Shown here: positions 13,201 to 25,960 of the stretch, one piece after another | Layout: every line of letters starts with the position of its first letter | Position numbering within the stretch: position 1 is the first letter of the stretch | Origin: Toxotes chatareus | Lineage: Eukaryota > Chordata > Actinopteri > Toxotidae | Length of the DNA stretch: 64,000 bases | Direction of reading: 5' to 3' | NCBI GenBank assembly: GCA_016801885.1 | Contig: CM028884.1 | Span: 19,950,864 to 20,014,863 of the forward strand | The notes under the pieces: model-generated | The model's input: only the letters and a program-made list of their open reading frames with translations | What the model was told of the DNA's origin: nothing | The model's database searches: none | Position numbers and translations under genes: made by a program

Positions 13201-13966
13201 ACACATTCATCCTTTCATCCTTCACAAGCTCTATAACCCCCCCCCCACGCAGCTCATTCATGTTTCAGTCACACTGCTGTTTGGTCCACTGGATTCATCT
13301 CTCCCAACTCGCACAACCTGGACCTCATATGTGAGCTGGAAAGACTTAGTGAGTGCAGGAAAGCAGCCGCTACCTGTTCAGAAAGTTGATAGATTTTTTT
13401 GTTCGGCTCTTTACTCAAATAAAGTAGCTAAAAGAGGTTTGAAAAGTCTAGGACAAAGCTGACTGTGGGCACTGTTTGTTCAACCCCATCCCCTAGAAAT
13501 TCTATTCATATTATACCTTGACCAAGTGCTTAGAGTACAGAAACATAACATTATTAATATGATATGAATGCGATTTAGCTGCAGAAATGCTAATGTTTGA
13601 AATACTATGTTTAGTCTATAGACATCATTTATAAGAGCAAGGAAAAGAACTTGTAATGTTTTATTCATACTGTGTCCACAGTGACCGGTTGTCATTGGAT
13701 CACTGTAGAGGTTTCAGCACTTCAAGTTTTTCTTGCTTTGTCTGTAACTTTTATTTATTTATTTATATTGCATGGTAGACTGAGATATATTTCTTTTATA
13801 AAATTGTTTGAAGAATTAAATCCATTTTGTATTGTGTTACAAACATCAGTTTTAGTCCTATACTATGTAAGCGTGTACAGAACTGTAACAAACAGGTAAT
13901 GACACAGTTATTATCGTTGAGCTCAATATATTTTGACCTGTTTTTCTTCTTCTTCTTTTTATTTAG
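10274..13966. other. remainder of the last pcdh9 intron
   Basis: No gene recognised. Contains poly(A/T) runs (for example near 12375, 12635 and 12696), an AT-rich tract at 11470-11525 and a run of nine C at 13239-13247. Ends with the splice acceptor of the protocadherin exon. A 102-codon frame at 10918-11226 and a 126-codon frame at 13082-13462 show no domain. Confidence 0.65.
13941..13966 (+). promoter_or_regulatory. splice acceptor of the last pcdh9 exon
   Basis: A pyrimidine tract of TTC repeats and T runs ends in TTTATTTAG, giving a strong 3' splice site with the AG at 13965-13966. It places the exon start at 13967 and splits the first codon after its first base (phase 1). Confidence 0.9.
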
Positions 13967-14337
13967 ATGGCCCCTTGGGACCTCGTGGCCTAGTGGAAGC
14001 TACAGAGATGTGCACACAGGAGTGCCTAGTCCTGGGACATTCAGACAACTGCTGGATGCCCCCAACATTGGGAACATACCAGCAGCCCAAGTCACCCGTG
14101 TCCAGCTTTGGGTCTCAGAGAGAGTGGGGTCCCAAGGACAAACTCCTCAATGGACATACTCTGACCAGAACCTGGAAAAATGAGAGCGGGCGGTCAGAGC
14201 ATTTTGGTGACAGGAAGCAGTTTGGCAGCGGAGAGGGACACTTCACCAATAGTGGCATGGCTGATATTCCATTGGTGAGTCTGAAGTCCTGCCAGCCAGC
14301 CTCGTGCCCAGACAGCCCGAAGGACCAGCAGCTATAA
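13967..14337 (+). CDS. pcdh9: protocadherin-9, last coding exon (C-terminal cytoplasmic tail)
   Basis: Encodes the final 123 residues of a delta-1 protocadherin, a single-pass neuronal cell-adhesion protein; this part lies in the cytoplasm. The first Asp codon is split, with its first base supplied by the upstream exon. Residues 16-32 of the exon read CTQECLVLGHSDNCWMP, a block shared by delta-1 protocadherins (PCDH9, PCDH11 and relatives). Residues 62-71 (NGHTLTRTWK), the acidic/His-rich 'GEGHF' stretch and the end SPKDQQL match PCDH9 best; PCDH11 has a long proline/serine/histidine-rich tail here instead. The stop TAA is at 14335-14337. No cadherin repeats or transmembrane segment are present: these must lie further left, outside the window. 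A GTGAGT word at 14275-14280 could act as a cryptic splice donor, but the frame continues in PCDH9-like fashion past it. Gene identity is from remembered family sequence, not from a search; a second teleost paralogue (a/b) cannot be told apart. Confidence 0.88.
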
Positions 14338-15571
14338 GACGGACTTTGCTTTTGTTCTGTGAGACGTCCTTACATCTGGACACTTCAAACAGAATAAGCT
14401 ACTCACCTGAACACCTCCCCTGTTTTACTGTTTTCTTTCTTGTTTCATCTCTTCTGACTTAAGTTGATGCTTCTGCAGTGTGATTGCCACATGTACTGTG
14501 TAGGCCACAAAACTATAGTGCTTATGCTGTGTTCTCTACAATTCAACTTTACTATGGCTCTAGAGGAAACTTCTTTTTTTATGAACCTCCATGGATTTCT
14601 TCAACGACGTACAGTAACATTTTCTGTCCACTTCCTGTGTGATTTGGACATGTGGAGAATGAGGACATGCGGAAAATGGAGAAAAAGAAAACAAATTACA
14701 AGAAAAAAAAAAAACTACCATGGCTGACCAATATATACAAATATTTGTGGTGTGGTTGTTATTGAGTTGTTCAGGACTATATTAATCGACACAATCAAAG
14801 AAAATGGAATTACATTTCAGAAAGTGTTGTTCTAATGACACTGTTAGTGGACACTTGTTTATTCTGTCATTGTCTGTGTGTTTGTAAATAAGACTTATTA
14901 ACCACTATCATGTATCTGTAATAACCCCAGTGAATAGGACAGTTCTTGGCTGTTGTCATCAGAATGGCTTGTCATCAGGATTTGAGACTTCAACTGGACA
15001 AAGATCTATAATGTGGCTTAATGTACAACAAGAAAACATTTACCTAATTCTTTAAAAGCCCTATGGTTGATTTTGAAACAAATTTTCATTCCGTGATATA
15101 CTCAGTGTTGCCCATATTTCATGATAATTTTCTTTAAGTACTGCAAAACCACAGGCAAACCTTTTTTAAAACAAAAACAAAAAACATTTTGTATGAAGGA
15201 TGTCAGTACTCAATATGTGCATTATAAAAATGAAAAGCTCTGAAAGCTCTCCTCTATAAACTGATTTTGAAAGTGTTCAGTACAATTAAATAGCAATATA
15301 TTTGTAAATGGCTAAATGTTTTATCTAATGTTGGATCTTATTACTGTATAGATTTTATTCAAATTGTGATTTAACTGAGTGCAATCCCTCAGTAGTACCT
15401 GCAATTTATTGACATATGTATATATTATTTCCACACAGACTATTATTTTCCATACATAAGAAAACACAGGTTAAGATAACACTTTAATCACTGTGCCTTC
15501 TTGAGGTTTCTTCAAACACTGAATTGTTCTTATTTCAATGACGAGAACATGTTGGCTACAAAGAATTTTCC

Positions 15572-15614
15572 GTCTGACAATGAAATGCCTTTTCAATACA
15601 TTTCATTGTCAGAC
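15572..15614 (+). repeat. perfect 16-bp inverted repeat (hairpin) in the 3' UTR
   Basis: Arm GTCTGACAATGAAATG (15572-15587) is followed by an 11-nt loop and its exact reverse complement (15599-15614). On RNA this is a stable stem with a small loop; flanking TTTTC and GAAGA could lengthen it beyond an internal loop. Confidence 0.95.
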
Positions 15615-16102
15615 ACCCGAAGAAGAGGAAGCTGACCAATGCCTTACGCATTGAATGTTTGCCAAATTTAGAGACATAATCACACAGATATTAAAGTACA
15701 AAATCAAGTCGCTGGTACTGAAGAAAAACAGAAAGGCACGTGCAGAAAATGGTCCAACCATGAAAGATCATCTGTCATTCCACTGTCTGAAAAGGTTTGT
15801 TTTAATCCACAGCATGGAAGGCAAATTACACAATGGAAAAGCATGCTAAAAGATATAGCTTTTAAAACTAACTTGATCATTTTTTTGTGTCATTTTATTT
15901 CGTTGGAATAGAGTTGATTTGTGCATTAAGGAGACATTCAGTTTGTAAAGCACTTTTCATATTTAAGTCACAATATAAAGAAGTTAAGTGGGATGGAGTG
16001 ATTTGCTTATCGCAGTATGTTTGTCAGTTGTGAGGGTGTTTGACATCACAAATACTGAAACAGTTAATCCTTGTTACTACTCTACAGGTATACAGCTACT
16101 GC

Positions 16103-16108
16103 AATAAA
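16103..16108 (+). promoter_or_regulatory. pcdh9: candidate polyadenylation signal AATAAA
   Basis: First canonical AATAAA after the protocadherin stop codon, followed within about 30 bp by a T/G-rich stretch (GTGTATGCTTAATTTGTC) that could be the downstream element. Confidence 0.5.
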
Positions 16109-16125
16109 TGTTTTAATTATGTGTA

Positions 16126-19100
16126 TGCTTAATTTGTCTACAGGATGATCACCTCAGGAGTTCTGTGTCTGTTTTGTCTAGATGTTTGTCCATGTGAAAT
16201 AACCTTCCTAAATGATTGAGGGGTCTTGAGCTTTGATTGAATACTGAAATAATAAGACTTCAAACAGAATGTGAACAGCTCAGAGATCTGGACCTTGAAG
16301 ATGAGCTGCTGCTGTTCCTCTGAACCAGTTGAGACGACAGCTGAGGTAAGGGCACCTGGTGGAGAGACAGGTTAGGCAAGCAGATTGAGGGGAGGCTGTG
16401 AGATCCAGGCTACCTTGGGAGGAGGTTTCAACACAACTCTTGTACTGTAGGTAACAGTAGAGGTTAGGGTTACTTCGTTTGAAAATGTAGTTACACTGGC
16501 ATTCTCCTCCTCAAAGCCCTTGACTGTGTCTGAGATCATTCCATCCTTCACTCATTCACTCCTCCCTAGATAATATACCCTTTGTAGTTTGCTCTACAGT
16601 GAGCAGTAAATTGAGATTTCAGACTCTTACAGTATGAGTCATCACTGACAGGTGAAGAGTCACGTGACTGTTAATTTTCACATCATTCTCCACAGATGTC
16701 TCGATAAAACTGCATTGTTGTGCTCATTAACTCGTAGGCAATCAGAAATAAATTTGCATGCTACCACTGGCCACTAATGAAGGGCCATGCACCCGGCATA
16801 ACTGGTGAAGTAATTATATTTTCTTTATTCTTTTAGGTTTCTCTTTCTCACTGTAACGTCATTTGATATATTTATCAGCTGTCGCCCAATGGACCTGCTT
16901 AAATTCTTATTTGCCATGCTAGCTATCGACTTGGGCAAGAATAGTTTCTGAGAAGCTTCAAAGCTAATTGCATTGGAAGTGTGGGGGGAAGTAAATTAGT
17001 GTCACGCCACAACCGAGAAAAAAGGTTCCCAATCGCATTTCCTTTTTATATGGCTTTGAGAATATTTTTCAGACTGGGAAGCTTCCGTGCACAAAGTGGA
17101 ACAGAGTGAATGTTCAGTGGGGAATCAGTCACACAGAAGGCATGCACTTCAGACAGCAGAAGAGACAACTCTCCACAAAGACACAGACAGAAACAGCACC
17201 ATCTACATATTTTGAAGGCAATATTTGAAGATAATAAGAGCACAAATTAATGTTAGTCTGCTCCAACACTTCACTTAGTTTCATTTCATCTAATGAATGT
17301 AGAAGAATTCAGTCTGGATCTCAACTAGTCTAGCAGACCCTGTGGCATTCTGAGCCTAAATATCTTCAGACAGGAGGGATTCCTGTATGGCTCAGTGGAA
17401 GAGGAGCTCTGTGGGAAGCCAAGATATTAAACTGGTTTCAGTGGAGCTTTAAAAGGACCAAGTTTCTCTGTAGATCGTAGTCAAAAGAAGGTAAGAATTG
17501 AGCAGCCTGAAGCTGTCTTCCTTGACCACATAGTTCTCCCTTTCACTCACACAGTAGTAAGCTGGGCTGAGATTTGCAGGGGTTCAAAATGATCCAAAGC
17601 AATTTAAAAAGATTTAAGAAAAGCTTAGTGAGAAAAATATATGCAGCAGTTGCTTGTCACAAGAACAGCTTAATTATTTATGCCTGGGCAAAGTTTCTAG
17701 CCAAACCCTGAGAATGTATCTACTTTCATAACAGTTTTATTTTGAATGTAGTATTTCAGACAGATATGTACAGTACAACTGTCTTAGAATCCATTTTGTA
17801 CAAGCAAATCCCACATCTAAACCCACATAGATAAAAACATACTTGCTGGAAAAAAAGACCAAGGGGTCGATGATTTAGAGTTGCAGATATCTACAAGCTT
17901 GAATGCATATTAAAAAATCTTGATTCATTTCGTTCTCGTATTTAAAGGCTTGTTTTCATTGTGAAAAATATGTCAACAACAAATATTTTTTGTCATAGGT
18001 TTCTTTAGCGAAATTAACACTGCTATAAAATAAACACATTCTGTACAGCATATTCAGCAGTCTCACAACATAATTTAAAAAAAAAAAGCCTTTAACACCA
18101 GATGACTGTGCAATACCATGGAAATCAGTTCAAAAAAATGGAAAATGAGAGTTGCAGCAATATTCTTTAGATATGGTACATTTTCTTATGTAGAGGTGAC
18201 AGCAAAATCTTTACAGATATCTGAGTACACACAAAGTAAGCCTCGGAGTCACTGTCACAGATGAAGCCAAGGCCTGTGTCAAAAGCTCTGAATTTAATGG
18301 TTTCCATTTAAATAAACAGCAGAACACTATATTTTTATATTATACGCCCTGAAGAAGAGGAAGCTGGCCAAATGAAACATGAAGGTCAGTGGAGAAGATG
18401 ATGAGAGAACATGGAGTGTCATGCAATACCCACAGCAATAACTATGACAGATTAAGAGTCTGTCAGGAGAAATTGTACCTTGGCCTGCTCTCCTTACTCT
18501 GACTTTAAACCACAAATCTGAATCATTTGAGTTATTACATTCCCAAAGGTCAGTATGGAATACAGTAGGTCAAAACAGCTGAATGAATGCTGAGGGCTTC
18601 TGAAGCTTTAGGAACCACTCTTTGTATGAGAAAATAATGGAAACAAAACTAAGCGTCTGCAGCCGTGCTACCAGCTCTATGCTTTGGGCTGGATGCTGAT
18701 GTCATTATACAAATATGTTGTACTCCAAATGATTTAGAACAGGTGTAATGTTTACTCTGTTCACCATCTAGGTTTAACACCATCATATCTGAGGCCAATT
18801 TGCACAAGAGTGAAAGTCAAAGGATCACAGCCTTTGCTCCTGATGGACAAGAGACGTTACTCCTAAGGCTGCTAGACAGAGTAGACTATTGTTTAATAAT
18901 AGTGTAGTGCTTTGCTCACTGCTGCCATTTTGATAAATGTAAAGCTGTAAGGTAAAATGTTTTCATGACAAATACAAAGACATTATAAAACAATTTTTCA
19001 GAGTGGAAGAGTTTTTCTCCTGCTAAAAAACAGTTCTCCTCAAGAATCAACAATCAGCACTGTCCCCACCTGGTTGTCCCTGTGCACGTGGAAAGATGAG

Positions 19101-21148
19101 AAGACTGAGTTTACATTGACCAGTAAGGATTTGGCCTTGTTTTTTTTTTTTTTTTGCAGTCAAAAATCAAATAAAACTGCCTACCTACCACAAAGACTCA
19201 CTTTGAAAACACATGGATGAATCCTGCTTCTGCTTCTGCTTTTGTTTTGCTTGTTTGTTTATTTATTTATTTATCTATTAATTTTTTTTCCAATTAGGAA
19301 ACTTCCAGAATGAAGCCTGCCCTGTCGTTTCAAGACACAGAGAAAACTGTTCCAGCTGTCGTATCGTCATGCCTGGACTGATGCAATGCTTTACTTGCCT
19401 CAGCCAAGCTTCTTTGGCTCATTTCTTGTAATTATTGTTATTATTTATTTTCCTTGTAATTGGTTTAAACTGACTACCAGTGAGTATATGTGTCTCCTTC
19501 CACTGTGACACTGGCTTTTTTAAACTGAATACCGGTAAAATCATCAATTTAAACTGCACTAATTGCACTGGTCGTGATCCGGATTATACTGTATTTTTTA
19601 ATTATTGTGCTCATTAAATACTGTTAGGAACTTTGGGTTCACTAACACCAAAAACCTGGTCATTACACAGACCAGACTGAGACTCAGTTTGATTGATCCA
19701 AATGCAAAGTAAAATACGTTTGTTTTGTTTATTTGCATAACAGAATGTGATTATTCTCATCCTTGCTACATTTAGACAAAGTTGAAAATTAAAACCGGAT
19801 AGTTCATGAAATGGTTGATAAAAAATCCTGACTGTTACACCAAGAGTTGATGCCTCGGTGAAGATCAATGACCGCTCTACTACCAGGGAGCCATTCCCTG
19901 GACCCAAAGGCCATTTAGAGAGAGATCTGATGGCTTCAGTCTGTCTTGGCCCTTCCAGAAATTTGATCCACATGGGCACAGCAGACACATCTGTATGGAT
20001 CGCTCCCCCAAAGCCAATCAAGGAGCAAACACTCTGCCAATACTCCCTCCAGATGAGGCCTGAGCTCTGAACAGAAGGCTGAGATGAAAGAGAGAGAGCA
20101 GAGAGGGATTGTTGATTAACCTTTGTAGTTGGTAGTAAATCTGTACACAAGAAAGGAGAAACCCAGGCTCCAGCACTGGACTCGTACTTGTCCACCAAGG
20201 CAATCTCAAAAGGATTCTTGTCAACACCAGCTGTCTTTAAATACAGTGTGTTGGAACAGGTTGTTTCTGTGTTGGACAGTTTGTTTCTCGCCTGTTATTA
20301 CCTTCCCTACGTCACCTTGTAATGACCAAGACCCTAGTCTCATTGCTCTGACACACTGAAGTGTGTTTTTGCTGTCTCTTGGTTTGATTAGTGTAACAAA
20401 ACTAATTAATGCCATACTTCTAAACTAAAAACAATATATATATTTTAAGATGTCCATACATTTTTTCGCTTGTGAGTATTAAAAAGGGTTAGGGTTAGAT
20501 CAGATTAAAAACAGGATTTAGGTAGCTTTTGTTATATTGGTTGTTACCATTAGATGACAATCTTACCACTAGTAAGATTAAACATAAAAACTGTAAAACA
20601 AAAGTCCCGTTATTAAGGCATGGATAAGTGATTATTTTACATACAGTGTATGGCAGACAGCTTATATTCAAATGTTTGCATGCAATGTGATTTCACTTGC
20701 AGTCAGGATTTCACTTGACTGAGCCCAACACAAGAGTAAAAGAATGAAAAAATGCAAACAGGAGGCTCTTTGCTAATGGTGTCGATTATCAAAAGATTCT
20801 TAATACTGTAAGTGAAAGTTTGATCTTTAAGGTTAATATTCTGCAACCCTAAACACTGGACTTAGCCACTGAAAAAATTTACATTAAAAATGTCAAATGC
20901 ATTAGTGGAGATGCATTTAATCAAAATCTGTGCTTAGTCTTTGTAAATTCTTATTGGGCATATGTTCATATATATTACTAATATTTTTTCGCTATGCATA
21001 TATTAATTTAGGAAAGTTGTTATTGAAAGCACTAATTTGCCAAATGTTTTCAGGTGGCCTCTGACCACAAAGTCCTGTCTGCTACTGGATATTTCTTTTC
21101 TTCCCTCCTCATGACACCAAGAGAGGAAACAGCCTTTTGCTAGTAAGC
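16126..21148. other. intergenic sequence, no gene seen
   Basis: About 5 kb between the protocadherin 3' end and the satellite. The stretch 16680-17040 is non-repetitive and dense in TAATT, an ATTTGCAT octamer (about 16750) and similar cores, resembling a developmental enhancer. At 18346-18372 lies CCTGAAGAAGAGGAAGCTGG, close to words at 15614-15640, perhaps ends of old retroelements. A TTTA/TTTG tract is at 19245-19280 and a GGGTTAGGGTTAG at 20487. A 194-codon minus-strand frame (19614-20198) is unrecognised. Confidence 0.55.
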
Positions 21149-24120
21149 TGACGCCTTACTATATGATGACCATTTTTATGATATTTTGAGGCCAAAAAAA
21201 AATTTGACTTTTTTTGTCCGATTTTGATGCCTTACTATACTATGACCATTTTTATGACATTTTGAGGCCAAAGAAAAAATTTGACTGTTTTTGGCTGATT
21301 TTGACGCCTTTCTATACTATGACCATTTTTATGACGTTTTGAGGCCAAAATTTTTTTTTTACTTTTCTTGGCCGATTTTGATGCCTTACTATACAATGAC
21401 CATTTTATGACGTTTTGAGGTCAAAAAAATTTTAGATTTTTTTTGGCCGATTTTGACGCCTTACTATACTATGACGTTTTTTTATGACATTTTGAGGTCA
21501 AAAAAATTTTTGACTTTTTTTGGCTGAAAAAAACGGCATACTATACTATGACGTTTTTTATGACATTTTGAGGTCAAAAAATTTTTTGACTTTTTTTGGC
21601 TGAAAAAAACGGCATACTATACTATGACGTTTTTTATGACATTTTGAGGTCAAAAAAATGTTTGACTTTTTTTCTCCGATTTTGACGCCTTACTATAATA
21701 TGACGTTTTTTATGACATTTTGAGGTCAAAAAAAATTTTGACTTTTTTTGGCCGAAAAAAAAAAAGGCATACTATACTATGACGTTTTTTATGACATTTT
21801 GAGGTCGAAAATTTTTTTGACTTTTTTTGGCAGAAAAAAAAGGTCATACATTTTTTGACCTATGACGTTTTTAATGACATTTTGAGGTCAAAAAAAAATT
21901 TGACTTTTTTTGTCCGATTTTGACGCCTTACTATACTATGACGTTTTTTATGACATTTTGAGGTCAAAAAATTTTTTGACTTTTTTTGTCCGATTTTGAC
22001 GCCTTACTATACAATGACGTTTTTTATGACATTTTGAGGTCGAAAACTTTTTTGACTTTTTTTGGCTGAAAAAAACGGCATACTATACTATGACTTTTTT
22101 TATGACATTTTGAGGTCAAAAAAAATTTTGACTTTTTTGTCGATTTTGACGCCTTACTATACTATGACGTGTTTTATGACATTTTGAGGTCAAAAAATTT
22201 TTGACTTTTTTGTCCGATTTTGACGCCTTACTATACTATGACGCGTTTTTTATGACATTTTGAGGTCAAAAAATTTTTTGACTTTTTTTGTCCGATTTTG
22301 ACGCCTTACTATACAATGACGTTTTTTATGACATTTTGAGGTCGAAAACTTTTTTGACTTTTTTTGGCTGAAAAAAACGGCATACTATACTATGACTTTT
22401 TTTATGACATTTTGAGGTCAAAAAATTTTTTGACTTTTTTTGTCCGATTTTGACGCCTTACTATACTATGACGTGTTTTATGACATTTTGAGGTCGAAAA
22501 ATTTTTTGACTTTTTTTGGCTGAAAAAAACGGCATACTATACTATGACGTAAAAAACGGCATAATATACTATGACGTTTTTTTATGACATTTTGAGGTCA
22601 AAAAAAAATTTGACTTTTTTTTTCCGATTTTGACGCCTTACTATACTATGACGTTTTTTATGACATTTTGAGTTCAAAAATTTTTTTGACTTTTTTTGGT
22701 TGAAAAAAACGGCATACTATACTATGACTTTTTTATGACATTTTGAGGTCAAAAAAAAATTTGACTTTTTTTGTCCGAATTTGACGCCTTACTATACTAT
22801 GACGTTTTTTAAGACATTTTGAGGTCAAAAAATTTTTTGACTTTTTCTGGCCGATTTTGACGACTTACTATACTATGACGTTTTTTATGAAATTTTGAGG
22901 TGAAAAATTTTTTGACTTTTTTTGGCCGAAAAAAAAGGCATACTATACTATGATGTTTTTTATGACATTTTCAGGTCAAAAATTTTTTTGACTTTTTTTG
23001 GCCGAAAAAAAGGCATACTATACTATGACGTTTTTTCTGACATTTTGAGGTCAAAAAATTTTTTGACTTTTTTTGGCCGATTTTGACGCCTTATTATACT
23101 ATGACGTTTTTTATGACATTTTGAGGTCAAAAAAATTTTTGACTTTTTTTGGCCGAAAAAAAAGGCATACTGTACTATGACGTTTTTTATGACATTTTGA
23201 GGTCAAAAAAAATTTTGACTTTTTTTGTCCGATTTTGACGCCTTACTATACAATGACGTTTTTTATGACATTTTGAGGTCAAAAATTTTTTTGACTTTTT
23301 TTGGCCGAAAAAAAAGGCATACTATACTATGACGTTTTTTATGACATTTTGAGGTCGAAAACTTTTTTGACTTTTTTTGGCTGAAAAAAACGGCATACTA
23401 TACTATGACGTTTTTTATGACATTTTGAGGTCAAAAAAAATTTTGACTTTTTTTGGCCGAAAAAAAGGCATACTATACTATGACGTTTTTTATGACATTT
23501 TGAGGTCGAAAACTTTATTGACTTTTTTTGGTTGAAAAAAACGGCATACTATACTATGACTTTTTTCCGACATTTTGAGGTCAAAAAAAATTTTTTTGAC
23601 TTTTTTTGTCCGATTTTGACGCCTTACTATACTATGACGTGTTTTATGACATTTTGAGGTCAAAAAAATTTTTGACTTTTTTTGTCCGATTTTGACGCCT
23701 TACTATACTATGACGTTTTTTATGACATTTTGAGGTCAAAATTTTTTTTTACTTTTTTTGGCTGAAAAAAAGGGCATACTATACTATGACGTTTTTTATG
23801 ACATTTTGAGGTCAAAAAAATTTTCACTTTTTTTGTCCGATTTTGACGCCTTACTATACCATGACGTTTTTTATGACATTTTGAGGTCAAAAAAAATTTT
23901 GACTTTTTTTGGCCGAATAAAAAGGCATACTATACTATGACGTTTTTTATGACATTTTGAGGTCAAAAATATTTTAACTTTTTATTGAAAAAACGGCATA
24001 CTATACTATGACGTTTTTTATGACATTTTGAGGTCAAAAATTTTTTTGACTTTTTTTGGCTGAAAATAACGGCATACTATACTATGACGTTTTTTATGAC
24101 ATTTTGAGGTCAAAAAAATG

Positions 24121-24540
24121 TTTGACTTTTTTTCTCCGATTTTGACGCCTTACTATAATATGACGTTTTTTATGACATTTTGAGGTCAAAAAAATTTTTG
24201 ACTTTTTTTGGCCGAAAAAAAAGGCATACTATACTATGACGTTTTTTATGACATTTTGAGGTCGAAAAATTTTTTGACTTTTTTTGGCAGAAAAAAAAGG
24301 TCATACATTTTTTGACCTATGACGTTTTTAATGACATTTTGAGGTCAAAAAAAATTTTGACTTTTTTTGGCCGAAAAAAAAGGCATACTGTACTATGACG
24401 TTTTTTATGACATTTTGAGGTCAAAAAAAATTTTGACTTTTTTTGGCCGAAAAAAAAAGGCATACTATACTATGACGTTTTTTATGACATTTTGAGGTCA
24501 AAAGAAATTTTGACTTTTTTGGGCCGATTTTGACGCCTTA
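24121..24540 (+). repeat. higher-order block, copy 1
   Basis: A 420-bp run of variant units in fixed order: a unit with TTTCTCCGATTTTG, one with TATAATATGACG, one with GGCCGAAAA, the AGGTCA...TGACCT unit (24298-24318), a unit with GGCATACTGTACTATG, then AAAAGAAATTTTGAC with GGGCCGATTTT. The same order recurs at 25961-26380 and 27404-27820, and its first half at about 21661-21900. Confidence 0.9.
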
Positions 24541-25339
24541 CTATACTATGACGTTTTTTATGACATTTTGAGGTCAAAAATTTTTTTGACTTTTTTTGTC
24601 CGATTTTGACGCCTTACTATACTATGACGTTTTTTATGACATTTTGAGGTCAAAAAAATGTTTGACTTTTTTTGTCCGATTTTGACGCCTTACTATACAA
24701 TGACGTTTTTTATGACATTTTGAGGTCGAAAAAAACTTTTGACTTTTTGGTTGAAAAAAAGCGGCATACTATACTATGACGCGTTTTTTATGACATTTTG
24801 AGGTCAAAAATTTTTTGACTTTTTGGCTGAAAAAAAAAAAACATACTATACTATGACGTTTTTTATGACATTTTGAGGTCAAAAAAAATTTTGACTTTTT
24901 TTGGCCGAAAAAAAAGGCATACTATACTATGACGTTTTTTATGACATTTTGAGGTCGAAAAATTTTTTGACTTTTTTTGGCAGAAAAAAAAGGTCATACA
25001 TTTTTTGACCTATGACGTTTTTAATGACATTTTGAGGTCAAAAAAAAATTTGACTTTTTTTGTCCGATTTTGACGCCTTACTATACTATGACGTTTTTTA
25101 TGACATTTTGAGGTCAAAAAATTTTTTGACTTTTTTTGTCCGATTTTGACGCCTTACTATACAATGACGTTTTTTATGACATTTTGAGGTCGAAAACTTT
25201 TTTGACTTTTTTTGGTTGAAAAAAACGGCATACTATACTATGACTTTTTTTATGACATTTTGAGGTCAAAAAAAATTTTGACTTTTTTTGTCCGATTTTG
25301 ACGCCTTACTATACTATGACGTGTTTTATGACATTTTGA

Positions 25340-25905
25340 GGTCAAAAATTTTTTTGACTTTTTTTGTCCGATTTTGACGCCTTACTATACTATGATGTTT
25401 TTTATGACATTTTGAGATAAAAAAAAATCTTGACTTTTTTTGGCTGAAAAAAACGCCTTACTATACTATGACGTTTTTTATGACATTTTGAGGTCGAAAA
25501 ATTTTTTGACTTTTTTTGGCTGAAAAAAACGGCATACTATACGATGACATTTTTTATGACATTTTGAGGTTAAAAATTTTTTTTGACTTTTTTGGGCCCA
25601 TTTTTACGCCTTACTATACTATGACGTTTTTTATGACATTTTGAGGTCAAAAAAAATTTTGACTTTTTTTGGCTGAAAAAAACGGCATACTACACTATGA
25701 CGTTTTTTATGACATTTTGAGGTCAAAAAAATTTTCACTTTTTTTGTCCGATTTTGACGCCTTACTATACCATGACGTTTTTTATGACATTTTGAGGTCA
25801 AAAAAATTTTTGACTTTTTTTGGCCGAATAAAAAGGCATACTATACTATGACGTTTTTTATGACATTTTGAGGTCAAAAAATATTTTAACTTTTTTTGGC
25901 TGAAA
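25340..25905 (+). repeat. duplicated satellite segment, left copy
   Basis: A 566-bp stretch that reappears at 28314-28879 with a constant offset of 2,974 bp. Shared rare variants include GAGATAAAAAAAAATCTTGAC-type (25414), CTATACGATGACATTTT and GGGCCCATTTTTACGCC. Confidence 0.9.
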
Positions 25906-25960
25906 ATAACGGCATACTATACTATGACGTTTTTTATGACATTTTGAGGTCAAAAAAATG

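Larger units (their letters stand above)
14338..16125 (+). other. pcdh9: probable pcdh9 3' untranslated region
   Basis: Follows the stop codon without an intervening gene. AT-rich, with ATTAAA variants at about 15285-15290 and a Pumilio-type TGTAAATA at 14883-14890, but the first canonical AATAAA is at 16103. The true end is unknown; an earlier end is possible. Holds a perfect 16-bp hairpin at 15572-15614. The 64-codon frame at 15655-15849 has no domain. Confidence 0.6.

Noticed and set aside
16260..16360. GACGACAGCTGAG|GTAAGG as a donor of a further exon
   Set aside because: It lies past the probable polyadenylation signal with no frame or acceptor partner; could be non-coding but unsupported.
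20487..20500. GGGTTAGGGTTAG as an interstitial telomere repeat
   Set aside because: Only about two units; too short to call.
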